A stretch of 64,000 nt of DNA from Macrothele yani (lineage: Eukaryota; Arthropoda; Arachnida; Araneae; Macrothelidae). Position 1 is the first letter of the stretch. Every line of letters starts with the position of its first letter. The translations under genes were made by a program, and so were the position numbers. The stretch is from the NCBI GenBank assembly GCA_039090855.1, contig CM077034.1:11610984-11674983 (forward strand), written 5' to 3'. This document shows, piece by piece, positions 24,053-35,000 of this stretch. The notes beneath the pieces were generated by a model. The model was not told the origin of the DNA and searched no databases. It saw only the letters and a list, made by a program, of their open reading frames with translations.

Positions 24053-24480
24053 GTGTAATTGGTTTATTTTATACAAATGCCAAATTTTTATTAACATTCT
24101 TAGTGTGGTATATGTTAAAGACAATATCATGTAGTTGTCAAAATCAAAGTTACTTAAATTTCACTGAAGGAATTTATTTTTTTTAGCAACAAATTAATAC
24201 TGCAAGCTCAACCCCAAAATAATTTACTGTTGTGAGCAAAAGGTATAGATAGGTAGTAAGTAATTCCCAAAGTGAAACCATTTTATCTTTCGAAGTATCA
24301 GTAACAGCTTTGCTGATAAGTATAATAATTAGAGGTACTAATAGTAACGGAAATACTTTTGTTGTGCTGGAGGGGGGGGGTTCCCCACATATGTTCATTT
24401 TTGGCTCGAGTTTATGCATTTTCACCGTTGGGAGACGCCGATGATTTCGGGGTTTCGTGCCTTGCCTTGCAAACACCTCT
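24053..24480. other. No recognisable gene
   Basis: AT-rich sequence with a G-run (24372-24380). I see no coding, RNA or mobile-element signature here. Confidence 0.4.
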
Positions 24481-24540
24481 GATTACTCACACAATCAGAA
24501 CGTGTCTTCCCCCCCCCCCGCTGCCACATAACTAACGCAT

Positions 24541-24758
24541 TACTCCAGCAAACAAACAACTTCTATGTTTCTTCTGTAGTACCCAGGTTTCACTACCATA
24601 CAGCATCAGAGTAGGAACAATTACACTTTCATACACAGCCATTCTGGACTCTCTTGAGCTGTGTATGAAAGTGTAATTGTTCTTACGCTGATGTGTGGCA
24701 GTGAAACCTGAGTACTACAGAAGAAACATAGGAGTTGTTTGTGTGCTGGAGAAATGCA
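24541..24758. repeat. Inverted RTE segment (head-to-head 5' inversion)
   Basis: The segment 24541-24640 is the reverse complement of 24659-24758 with few mismatches. Shared words include tctgtagtac / gtactacaga and gtgtaattgttc / gaacaattacac. The sequence is RTE coding DNA just upstream of the block in the next feature (an LYGSETWVL-like frame). The left arm is therefore an inverted copy of the 5' part of the truncated RTE insertion, as seen when a non-LTR copy inverts its 5' end during integration. Confidence 0.7.
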
Positions 24759-27302
24759 TTACTTACAGTGACAAGACATGTTTTGATTGTGTGAGGAATG
24801 AAGATGTGTTGCAGTTGTGTGATGTGAAGCAAAATGTTGTTAGCAAGGTGGAGACTAATATGCTTCTGTGGTTTGGCCATGTTGAAAGAATGAGTGATGA
24901 AATGCTTACCAAGAAAATCTTTTCATCCCAAGTGGCAGGAAAGAAAATCAGAAGAAGGCCAAGGAAGTCATGGGAGGATCAGATTCAGGAGTGCGTGAAT
25001 GAGAAAAAGATTATGAGTATGAAGTATAGAAGGTCTTGTGTACATCATGTGATGGATGTCACTGAAGCCCACGTTGTGTGTCCAGATTGCTGTAAATGGC
25101 GAAGTTTGATACAACAACAATAAGTAAAAATATCTGGAAGTTTGTATTTCTTTTTGGAGCTAACCTCTGAATCTCAGAGAACAGCTTAGTGATATGTATG
25201 TATGTATGAAAGAATGAGTGATGAAATGCTTACTAAGAAAATCTTTTCAGCCCAAGTGGCAGGAAGGAAAGGCCAAGGAAGACATGGGTGGATCAGATTC
25301 AGGAGTGTCTGCATGAGAAAAAGATGAGTATGAAGTATAAAAGATCTTGTGTACGGTGGGTAATGGATATCAGTGAAGCACGAGTTGTATGTCAAGATCG
25401 CTGTAAATGGAGAAGTTTGATACGACAACGATAAGTAAAAATATCTGGAAGTTTGTATTTCTTTTTGGAGCTAACCTCTGAATCTCAGAGAACAGCTTAG
25501 TGATATGTATGTATGTATGTATGAAAGAATGAGTGATGAAATGCTTACTAAGAAAATCTTTTCAGCCCAAGTGGCAGGAAGGAAAGGCAGAGGAAGGCCA
25601 AGGAAGACATGGGCGGATCAGATTCAGGAGTGTCTGCATGAGAAAAAGATTATGAGTATGAAGTATAAAAGATCTTGTGTACGGCGTGTAATGGATATCA
25701 GTGAAGCACAAGTTGTATGTCAAGATCGCTGTAAATGGAGAAGTTTGATACGACAACACTAAGTAAAAATATCTGGAAGTTTGTATTTCTTTTTGGAGCT
25801 AACCTCTGAATCTCAGAGAACAGCTTAGTGATATGTATGTATGTATGTATGAAAGAATGAGTGATGAAATGCTTACTAAGAAAATCTTTTCAGCCCAAGT
25901 GGCAGGAATGAAAGGCAGAGGAAGGCCAAGGAAGACATGGGTGGATCACATTCAGGAGTGTCTGCATGAGAAAAAGATTATGAGTATGAAGTATAAAAGA
26001 TCTTGTGTACGGCGTGTAATGGATATCAGTGAAGCACAAGTTGTATGTCAAGATCGCTGTAAATGGAGAAGTTTGATACGACAACACTAAGTAAAAATAT
26101 CTGGAAGTTTGTATTTCTTTTGGAGCTAACCTCTGAATCTCAGAGAAGAGCTTAGTGATATGTATGTATGTATGTATGAAAGAATGAGTGATGAAATGCT
26201 TACTAAGAAAATCTTTTCAGCCCAAGTGGCAGGAAGGAAAGGCAGAGGAAGGCCAAGGAAGACATGGGCGGATCAGATTCAGGAGTGTCTGCATGAGAAA
26301 AAGATTATGAGTATGAAGTATAAAAGATCTTGTGTACGGCGTGTAATGGATATCAGTGAAGCACGAGTTGTATGTCAAGATCGCTGTAAATGGAGAAGTT
26401 TGATACAACAACAGTAAGTAAAAATATCCGGTAGTTTGTATTTCTTTTTGGAGCTAACCTCTGAAACTCAGTGAACAGCTTAGTGATATGTATGTATGTA
26501 TGAAAGAATGAGTGATGAAATGCTTACTTAGAAAATCTTTTCAGCCCCAGTGGCAGGAAGGAAAGGCAGAGGAAGGCCAAGGAAGACATGGGAGGATCAG
26601 ATTCAGGAGTGTCTGCATGAGAAAAAGATTATGAGTATGAAGCATAAAAGATCTTGTGTACGGCGTGTAATGGATATCAGTGAAGCCCGAGTTGTATGTC
26701 AAGATCGCTGTAAATGGAGAAGTTTGATACGACAACAATAAGTAAAAATATCTGGAAGTTTGTATTGCTTTGTGGAGCTAACCTCTGAATCTCAGAGAAC
26801 AGCTTAGTGATATGTATGTATGTATGAAAGAATGAGTGATGAAATGCTTACTAAGAAAATCTTTTCAGCCCCAGTGGCAGGAAGGAAAGGCAGAGGAAGG
26901 CCAAGGAAGTCCTGGGAGGATCAGATTCAGGAGTGTCTGCTTGAGAAAAAGATTATGAGTATGAAGTATAAAAGATCTTGTGTACGGCGTGTAATGGATA
27001 TCAGTGAAGCCCGAGTTGTATGTCAAGATCGCTGTAAATGGAGAAGTTTGATACGACAACAATAAGTAAAAATATCTGGAAGCTTGTATTGCTTTGTGGA
27101 GCTAACCTCTGAATCTCAGAGAACAGCTTAGTGATATGTATGTATGTATGAAAGAATGAGTGATGAAATGCTTACTAAGAAAATCTTTTCAGCCCCAGTG
27201 GCAGGAAGGAAAGGCAGAGGAAGGCCAAGGAAGTCATGGGAGGATCAGATTCAGGAGTGCCTGAATGAGAAAAAGATTATGAGTATGAAGTATAGAAGGT
27301 AT
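24659..27302 (+). repeat. Tandem array of RTE-type 3' ends (8 units, plus)
   Basis: This is the same unit family as 7.8-10.3 kb, now on the plus strand. The first unit is the longest (from 24659). It is followed by units starting at about 25208, 25522, 25850, 26178, 26496, 26824 and 27148, each beginning GAAAGAATGAGTGATG after (ATGT)n and ending with a 3' UTR that contains tctggaagtttgtatt. The last unit is cut at 27302 by a DUF4817 relic. Most frames are open for about 80 codons; the unit near 26.5 kb has a stop after MLT and the 25.2 kb unit has a small deletion. The array points away from the 83-bp satellite, as does the minus-strand array. Confidence 0.85.
24695..25123 (+). pseudogene. 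RTE-type reverse transcriptase C-terminus (founder unit)
   Basis: The 142-codon frame reads VKQNVVSKVETNMLLWFGHV, ERMSDEMLTKKIFSSQVAG, RRRPRKSWEDQIQEC and CCKWRSLIQQQ. The WFGHVERM block, the R-R-P-R basic block and the final C-x-x-W are the normal C-terminal arrangement in RTE-clade ORFs. In this unit the sequence before GAAAGAATG is CATGTT rather than a microsatellite, so it is the original, longer insertion from which the following units were copied. No palm-domain catalytic residues are present. Confidence 0.75.
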
Positions 27303-28661
27303 TGAGGGTCTGAATGGTGGATTACGTCGGCATTTGGTACGGAAATTCCTTTGGACTTGTGTATCTGACTTTGTCTCTATGAACCATACCCAGAGATGCC
27401 AACATCCGAAGGAAGTCATCAGTAGTCCATATGCGCAGCGCCCGTAGTTTTTACGTAGTGAAGTCAAGTCAAGTAACCACATTAAAATTTGCAGGGTAGT
27501 ATGCATATTTCCCAGAGTACACTGCTACATTTTCAGCAACATGTTAATGTCGATCGGGGACAATACTGGGATAAGTTTTGCAACATACCTATGTCCCCTT
27601 AAAATGGGGAAAAAAACTTGAGTAAATACACAAAAAATACATACCATTTCAATTCCACCTTTTAATAAATATGTTATGTTATTTTAGCCATACTCTGAAT
27701 AATAGCTGGAAATTTTTTGTGCACCCACTACTGTATTTTTTTCGCTACCTCCGAATCTGGAAACATTGCTTGAAAAAGGGGCTTCGCACGATCTGCGGCA
27801 GAAATTGGCAAATTATGTTCGATTAAAAATCGAGCAAAATAACTTTCAGCTTGAATAACGGCAATCTCATCACTTTTTTACGAAGTAACTGGATACAGAA
27901 TTATTCTTTTCTTTGTTCATGTTTTTTCGAAGTTACATGCCTCCGGCAGTAGTCCCGTCCGCCACGAGCCACCGGAAAACGCAGTTGCACACGCCACAAA
28001 GCACATGATTCACGGAAACACGCGGCCGCTGTAAACATGGATATTCCGACGAATAACATTCCTCGTACTGCTGCGATTTTTAAATTTTTTTTCACGCCAC
28101 TGAAACTGGAAGCCACTGAAGCACGCTTCATAACTACAGCAATTCACGCCGCACCACAACTAATCAACTTAACAAGAACAGAAAACGTGGAATCGACTCT
28201 AGTCTACCTCCGACAACTTACGTTAGTTCAGGACGCGGTTAAGGTTTTCCCGAAGTTAACAGACGTCGTGTGTTACGAACACCATCCTACGGCAAGCCAG
28301 GTACAAAGTCACGTGATCATACGGAACGATCTCCGCTGCAACATTTCCGCTTGCTTGTCGGCCAGCCTAACTTGCTTTGCTGTGTGACGGCTTCGTGACG
28401 TTACCACAAAAATCACTACATTTAACTATGCTTGACTTTTTTTTTTTAAAATAAGTTTTCCGGAAATATCCGAGATTTCTGGAAAAATCCATAGTTTTTC
28501 ACACCTTCTCCGTAAGTCCGTAGTTTGAACATGATCTCCGTAGGAACTACGGAGGATCCGTAGTACTTGGCATCTCTGCATACCACACACTGGACCTTTT
28601 CCTGTGGAGTAGCCATCACCAGTTCAGGGTCGTACCTGAAAGTAAGCAAAAACCTTTGCAT
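27303..28661 (-). pseudogene. DUF4817 mariner-type transposase N-terminus, split by a hAT-like element
   Basis: On the minus strand, 28661-28579 encodes the segment ending VMATPQEKVQCVV. The frame resumes at 27390-27303 with WFIETKSDTQVQRNFRTK and ends RRNPPFRPSI. This is the helix-turn-helix N-terminus (DUF4817) that precedes many insect mariner-like transposases. The interruption is an exact insertion with a 6-bp target duplication (ggtatg on this strand); counting the duplication once makes the two halves join in frame at codon GTA-TGG. The rest of the transposase is absent. It is a truncated relic, older than the insertion. Confidence 0.75.
27391..28578. mobile_element. hAT-like non-autonomous element with 6-bp TSD
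   Basis: The ends are cagagatgccaa and ttggcatctctg, a perfect 12-bp terminal inverted repeat in the CAGRG style of hAT elements. Both flanks carry catacc (27385-27390 and 28579-28584). The 6-bp duplication is supported independently because one copy restores the reading frame of the interrupted DUF4817 gene. The 1,188-bp interior has no transposase. A 116-codon plus-strand frame at 28037-28387 with CpG-rich codons is present but matches nothing I know. Confidence 0.75.
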
Positions 28662-28857
28662 ACCTGGAAATATTCTATTTGGATAACGCTTACCTAGGCA
28701 TTCCGTTTCTAGCGATGATTCACTTTTCTCGCACGTTTTCGGGTCTTCGTTGAAACTATTGTCCTATTGTCCGCTGTATGTGCAGCAACCATTCACATCA
28801 AGCACACTGCTGACTTTGGGTAGATTCGGTAGATCTTCACTTTAGGATTCAACAGCA

Positions 28858-30030
28858 TCAGTTTTCGAAGATCACAATCCGATTTTTGGCGTAAATGTGA
28901 CAAGGATGGTAAGTCAGATAATATCCGAAAACTTGAAAATTTTCATCGTCCTGGAGCGGGACTCGAACCCGCGTCTCCCAGAAAAAACGCCCGGGTGTGC
29001 TAACCACTACGCCGCCCAGAACGACCAAGTTTCAAGTTTCCGATCAATTTGAATATAACCATCACAGGATTCGCTAGTCGAAGCAACCGGCATTCATGTT
29101 TAGCGAATCTGGAGGTTAAGAATCTTATCCCGTGTTTGCCCGGAGAAGCAGATAAATCATGAAAGAAATACGGGATTACGCCATATAATACAAATTTTGA
29201 AGATGACAATCCGATTTTTGGCGTAAATGTGACAAGGATGGTAAGTCAGATAATATCCGAAAACTTGAAAATTTTCATCGTCCTGGAGCGGGACTCGAAC
29301 CAGCGTCTCCTAGAAAACGCCCGGGTATGCTAACCACTACACCACCCAGAACGACCAAGTTTCAAGTTTCCGATCAATTTGAATTTAACCATCACAGGAT
29401 TCGCTAGTCGAAGCAACCGGCATTCATGTTTAGCGAATCTGGAGGTTAAGAATCTTATCCCGTGTTTGCCCGGAGAAGCAGATAAATCATGAAAGTAATA
29501 CGGGATTACGCCATATAATACAAATTTTGAAGATGACAATCCGATTTTTGGCGTAAATGTGACAAGGATGGTAAGTCAGATAATATCCGAAAACTTGAAA
29601 ATTTTCATCGTCCTGGAGCGGGACTCGAACCCGCGTCTCCCAGAAAAACGCCCGGGTGTGCTAACCACTACGCCACCCAGAACAACCAAGTTTCCGATCA
29701 ATTTGAATATAACCATCACAGAAATCGCTAGTCGAAGCAACCGGCATTCATGTTTAGCGAATCTGGAGGTTAAGAATCTTATCCCGTGTTTGCCCGGAGA
29801 AGCAGATAAATCATGAAAGTAATACGGGATTACGCCATATAATACAAATTTTGAAGATGACAATCCGATTTTTGGCGTAAATGTGACAAGGATGGTAAGT
29901 CAGATAATATCCGAAATCTTGAAACTTTTCATCGTCCTGGAGCGGGACTCGAACCCGCGTCTCCCAGAAAAACGCCCGGGTGTGCTAACCACTACGCCAC
30001 CCAGAACGACCAAGTTTCAAGTTTCCGATC
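28858..30030 (-). repeat. Four tandem 330-bp tRNA-like units
   Basis: Four head-to-tail units (the last partial) share gatttttggcgtaaatgtga and tggagcgggactcgaacc. On the minus strand each reads a tRNA-like head, with a TAGTGGTTAGCA A-box-like motif and GGTTCGAGTCC as B box, between GGGCGGCG/GGGTGGCG and CCCGCTCC. The units are about 325-330 bp and differ by a few substitutions. They look like tandemly amplified SINE monomers. They lie between two segments that are contiguous in the other Penelope copy. Confidence 0.8.
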
Positions 30031-30457
30031 AATCAATTCTTTATACCGTTATTTTAATGCTCTAAATTTTTCGCCCAGTCATTGGGCATCCTCAGGAGTG
30101 TGATGACTTTTCCACCGGTGTTCGTGGTTTATTTCTCATCAATGGAGTCTGATACCCCACGTTGCTATTCGTCGGATACGCTGTATTAGATAGTTTTCTT
30201 AATTGAACCTAGCCGGCGCCATCTATGTTTCACTAATGCTACCTTTTTTTCCCCCTTCAAATGGTCGTTGATGTCGTCTTTCCGTATTCTTCTTCCTATC
30301 TTTTCCTATCCCTGTTCCCTTGACTTCTTTGTTGGTTTTTCTTTTGTTGTTCTTTTTCTTGTCTTATTAGCTCTTTCCAAAGGCTAGATAATGTATTAGG
30401 GTCATTCTGGCTACACACCCTTGTTTTATTTTTATAAATTAGGATCGATTCCTCCAT

Positions 30458-30817
30458 TCACATTTGTCGCTCTGAGTTTTTATTCTTTTTTAGCATTTTA
30501 ATTTCTTCGAATTTTGCGAATGTTTGGTTGTCAATACAGAATTGCACTAATGCAGTTTTTTCTTCTTTTTTTTTTTTTTTGGCAGTTAGATAGATATGTG
30601 TTGTTTTAGCCTTTTTTTTAAACCTGTTTTTAGTACTCCCTGTGTACAATGTTGGGGGTATGTGTGCAATGGGAATTTTGTAAGACCCTGATTCCTCAAA
30701 TATTTTACTCTCAGTTTTTTTGTTAATAGTCAGATTTTTCAAGGTGTTCACTGAACTTCCTAGTTGTAAGTCAAATTTAGCACATTGCCTATTAATTTCT
30801 TTACTGGCACCTTCCAA
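30458..30817 (-). pseudogene. GIY-YIG endonuclease domain of Penelope-like element B
   Basis: The frame reads SKEINRQCAKFDLQLGSSV, KKTESKIFEESGSYKIPIAH and PPTLYTGSTKNRFKKKAK. These align directly with the plus copy at 47.3-47.5 kb, whose core is GTYEIPIAH and SYIGSTKNR. GSYKIP is the GIY half. The YIG half is mutated to YTG here. Downstream it continues ALVQFCIDNQTFAKFEEIKM and reaches KKNKNSERQM before the frame ends. The reverse transcriptase that should precede it is absent. In Penelope elements this endonuclease cuts the target DNA; this copy has a damaged core and is not expected to work. Confidence 0.75.
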
Positions 30818-31186
30818 GTAAGGGAATGCACCTATATATTTTAATTTATTTTTCTCACCTTTCTTTGATTGTAAACTTCTTGGTCTTCATTTCTCTTTGC
30901 CATATGTTTTTTATTCTCATAGATCCATTTTTAATAAGCTTATTAGGGTTGCCATAATCTTGTGATATTTTCAAGATGAAATCAAGCTCTCGATTCTTTA
31001 GCCTATTATTAGAAGTGAACGTACCAATAATACCAATAAAACTTTAACATTGCTGTTACATGTAAAAAAACAGAACTTCACTATCTTATTTCATTTAGGT
31101 TTTATTGAGGGTCAGAGTTGTAAAGATAATTTTGAAACACCCTATATATCTATGCATTTTTCTTAATGTAACACCTTTCATTGCAG

Positions 31187-31260
31187 ATGTGAGATCTTTG
31201 AAGAATGTTTCAGAACCTGAAGTACCTAGAAAAGTATCAATACCTGTCATACTGAAACTG
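31187..31260 (+). CDS. Internal exon, equilibrative nucleoside transporter (TM6-TM7 loop end)
   Basis: A 74-base exon lies between a good acceptor (pyrimidine-rich, cctttcattgcag) and a weak donor (ctg|gttggt). It starts in phase 2 (two bases complete a codon) and ends in phase 0. It encodes VRSLKNVSEPEVPR then KVSIPVILKL, a charged cytoplasmic loop ending in the short stretch that leads into TM7. Joined to the exon at 52558 it reads ILKL-IWPYAIS, which fits the ENT/SLC29 layout, where the variable loop between TM6 and TM7 ends just before a hydrophobic helix containing the TIxxFP motif. Alone it would be unconvincing; the case rests on phase match and continuity with the next exon. A stronger-looking gtattc donor five bases further would break the frame. 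Exons for TM1-TM6 were not found upstream. Confidence 0.5.
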
Positions 31261-32085
31261 GTTGGTATTCTATTTTCATGATGTCTTCTCCTCTTGTGTG
31301 TGTGTGTGTGTGTGTGTGTGTTTTAATCTTTTCTTTTTTCAATCCTTTTGGAAGAAAGTTTTAAAGTGTTACCCAACATTGGTATACAGGCCATTTAATA
31401 TGAAGAAACCAATAATGAAGAAAATATTTTCACACATGAAAAAACCATTGGAAAGTACCACGTACTCACCAAAAATTATGGTAACCTCCAATGACAACAC
31501 ACTTCCAACACGTCATTCATCGTGATGTAACTGGGCTTCCAAGTTAACAGACTTCTTGCTTACGTTTCTTACTTCCGGGTGTGAAACATCGTTTTTTTTT
31601 TTTTTTTTTTTTCCCCTTAGCCTTATGAGATGTTACTCAAAAAGCTTGTCAATTCTATAAAAATCACACATACAACTCATTCATACCATTCAAGTAAAAA
31701 CTATGTACATAACCTTACATTCATAGGTGATTAAACCTTGGTCAACTGTAATTATCAAACTCCTCCTTCTGTTTCACAACCTCTGCTACTCCCACTGCCA
31801 GTGTCACACCCATTCAGCCCCTCACATCCAATCCCCTAGTACTTTCAACAGGCCTCTGTCATCTTTATTATAATAATTTTCACACATGATTTATTACATA
31901 TTAAACATCAGGCAGTAGCATAGCTGTCAAGTGTCCCAATTTACCCAGATCCTGTCCGTTTTTAAAATATTTTCCGGGAATATGATTTTTCTACAAAACA
32001 TCCGGTTTTGTGGTTTTCTTATTTTTTTTTTCTTTTATTATGTATTGTTTTTGAGCGCCAAGGTCGTGTGCCCCACAATGATAGC
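31261..32085 (+). other. Start of ENT intron, simple repeats, no gene
   Basis: The stretch contains a (GT)n run at about 31295-31321 and a poly-T run at about 31591-31612. The remainder is AT-rich. Near 31920-31990 there are hAT-terminus-like words (agctgtcaagtgtccc, tgtccgtttttaaaatat), but no partner end or target duplication could be established. Confidence 0.4.
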
Positions 32086-32098
32086 AAGACAATCAGAG

Positions 32099-35000
32099 TA
32101 CAGACATTTAATGTGGACCAGGAACATCAAACAAAGATCTTCGCTCTTTCCACGTTTATAAGCGAGTCACGGAAAAATCCTCATTGGCCGCCACCGGGAG
32201 TCGAACCCAGGGTCTTCCAGTTACGCTTCCGCTACACCACAGCGGCCTCGAATTCCTCCAGACTCGCACACGCTAACTGCCAAGCCAATTTGGCAGGTTG
32301 CTTCTTGGAGCCCCGCACAATGCTGGGGATTCACCAAAGATGGTAAGCAGCAACTGAAGAAATAATTAGAAGGCGAATGAATAATTAATACAGACATTTA
32401 ACGCGGACCAGGAACATCAAACAAAGATCTTCGCTCTTTCCACGTTTATAAGTGAGTCACGGAAAAATCCTCATTGGCCGCCACCGGGAGTCGAACCCAG
32501 GGTCTTCCAGTTACGCGCCGGATATGCTTCCGCTACACCACAGTGGCCTCGAATTCCTCCAGATTCGCACACGCTGACTGCCAAGCCAATTTGGCAGGTT
32601 GCTTCTTGGAGCCCCGCACAATGCTGGGGATTCACCAAAGATGGTAAGCAGCAACTGAAGAAATAATTAGAAGGCGAATGAATAATTAATACAGACATTT
32701 AACGTGGACCAGGAACATCAAACAAAGATCTTCGCTCTTTCCACGTTTATAAGTGAGTCACGGAAAAATCCTCATTGGCCGCCACCGGGAGCTGAACCCA
32801 GGGTCTTCCAGTTACGCTTCCGCCACACCACAGCGGCCTCGAATTCCTCCAGACTCACACACTCTAACTGCCAAGCCAATTTGGCAGATTGCTTCTTGGA
32901 GCCCCGCACAATGCTGGGGATTCACCAAAGATGGTAAGCAGCAACTGAAGAAATAATTAGAAGGCGAATTAATAATTAATACAGACATTTAACGTGGACC
33001 AGGAACATCAAACAACGATCTTCGCTGTTTCCACGTTTATAAGTGAGTCACAGAAAATTTCTCATTGACCGCCACCGGGAGTCGAACCCAGGGTCTTCCA
33101 GTTACGCGCCGGATATGCTTCCGCTACACCACAGTGGCCTCGAATTTCTCCAGATTCGCACACGCTGACTGCCAAGCCAATTTGGCAGATTGCTTCTTGG
33201 AGCCCCGCACAATGCTGGGGATTCACCAAAGATGGTAAGCAGCAACTGAAGAAATAATTAGAAGGCGAATGAATAATTAATACAGACATTTAACGTGGAC
33301 CAGGAACATCAAACAAAGATCTTCGCTCTTTCCACGTTTATAAGTGAGTCACGGAAAAATCCTCATTGGCCGCCACCGGGAGTCGAACCCAGGGTCTTCC
33401 AGTTACGCGCCGGATATGCTTCCGCTACACCACAGTGGCCTCGAATTCCTCCAGATTCGCACATCGCACACGCTGACTGCCAAGCCAATTTGGCAGGTTG
33501 CTTCTTGGAGCCCCGCACAATGCTGGGGATTCACCAAAGATGGTAAGCAGCAACTGAAGAAATAATTAGAAGGTGAATGAATAATTAATACAGACATTTA
33601 ACGTGGACCAGAAACATCAAACAAAGATCTTCGCTCTTTCCACGTTTATAAGTGAGTCACGGAAAAATTCTCATTGGCCGCCACCGGGAGTCGAACCCAG
33701 GGTCTTCCAGTTACGCTTCCGCTACACCACAGCGGCCTCGAATTCCTCCAGACTCGCACACGCTAACTGCCAAGTCAATTTAGCAGGTTGCTTCTTGGAG
33801 CCCCGCACAATGCTGGGGATTCACCAAAGATGGTAAGCAGCAACTGAAAAATAATTAGAAGGTGAATGAATAATTATTACAGACATTTAACGTGGACCAG
33901 GAACATCAAACAAAGATCTTCGCTCTTTCCACGTTTATAAGTGAGTCACGGAAAAATCCTCTTTGGCCGCCACCGGGAGTCGAACCCAGGGTCTTCCAGT
34001 TACGCGTCGGATATGCTTCCGCTACACCACAGTGGCCTCGAATTCCTCCAGATTCGCACACGCTAACTGCCAAGCCAATTTGGCAGGTTGCTTCATGAAG
34101 CCCCGCACATTGCTGGGGATTCACCAAAGATGATAAGCAGCAACTGAAGAAATAATTAGAAGGCGAATGAATAATTAATACAGACATTTAACGCGGACCA
34201 GGAACATCAAACAAAGATCTTCGCTCTTTCCACGTTTATAAGTGAGTCACGGAAAAATCCTCATTGGCCGCCACCGGGAGTCGAACCCAGGGTCTTCCAG
34301 TTACGCGCCGGATATGCTTCCGCTACACCACAGTGGCCTCGAATTCCTCCAGATTCGCACACGCTGACTGCCAAGCCAATTTGGCAGGTTGCTTCTTGGA
34401 GCCCCGCACAATGCTGGGGATTCACCAAAGATGGTAAGCAGCAACTAAAGAAATAATTAGAAGGCGAATGAATAATTAATACAGACATTTAACGTGGACC
34501 AGGAACATCAAACAAAGATCTTCGCTCTTTCCACGTTTATAAGTGAGTCACGGAAAAATCCTCATTGGCCGCCACAGGGAGCTGAACCCAGGGTCTTCCA
34601 GTTACGCTTCCGCCACACCACAGCGGCCTCGAATTCCTCCAGACTCACACACTCTAACTGCCAAGCCAATTTGGCAGATTGCTTCTTGGAGCCCCGCACA
34701 ATGCTGGGGATTCACCAAAGATGGTAAGCAGCAACTGAAGAAATAATTAGAAGGCGAATTAATAATTAATACAGACATTTAACGTGGACCAGGAACATCA
34801 AACAACGATTTTCGCTGTTTCCACGTTTATAAGTGAGTCACAGAAAATTTCTCATTGACCGCCACCGGGAGTCGAACCCAGGGTCTTCCAGTTACGCGCC
34901 GGATATGCTTCCGCTACACCACAGTGGCCTCGAATTCCTCCAGATTCGCACACGCTGACTGCCAAGCCAATTTGGCAGATTGCTTCTTGGAGCCCCGCAC

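Larger units (their letters stand above)
28680..31028 (-). mobile_element. Penelope-like element B, minus copy, 5'-truncated
   Basis: On the minus strand the element begins near 31028 in the linker before the endonuclease and continues through the GIY-YIG domain (30817-30458). Its 3' UTR is homologous to 47780-47998 of the plus copy (about 30250-30031), followed by four tRNA-like 330-bp units (30030-28858) and a 3' terminal segment (28850-28680) homologous to 47998-48172. In the plus copy the 3' UTR and terminal segment are adjacent, so the tRNA-like units are extra in this copy. The reverse transcriptase domain is missing. Confidence 0.7.

Noticed and set aside
28037..28387. 116-residue gene inside the hAT-like element
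   Set aside because: There is no hAT transposase motif (no BED finger, no CDN/ATDGS blocks), no splice or promoter evidence, and it may be a chance frame in CpG-rich sequence.
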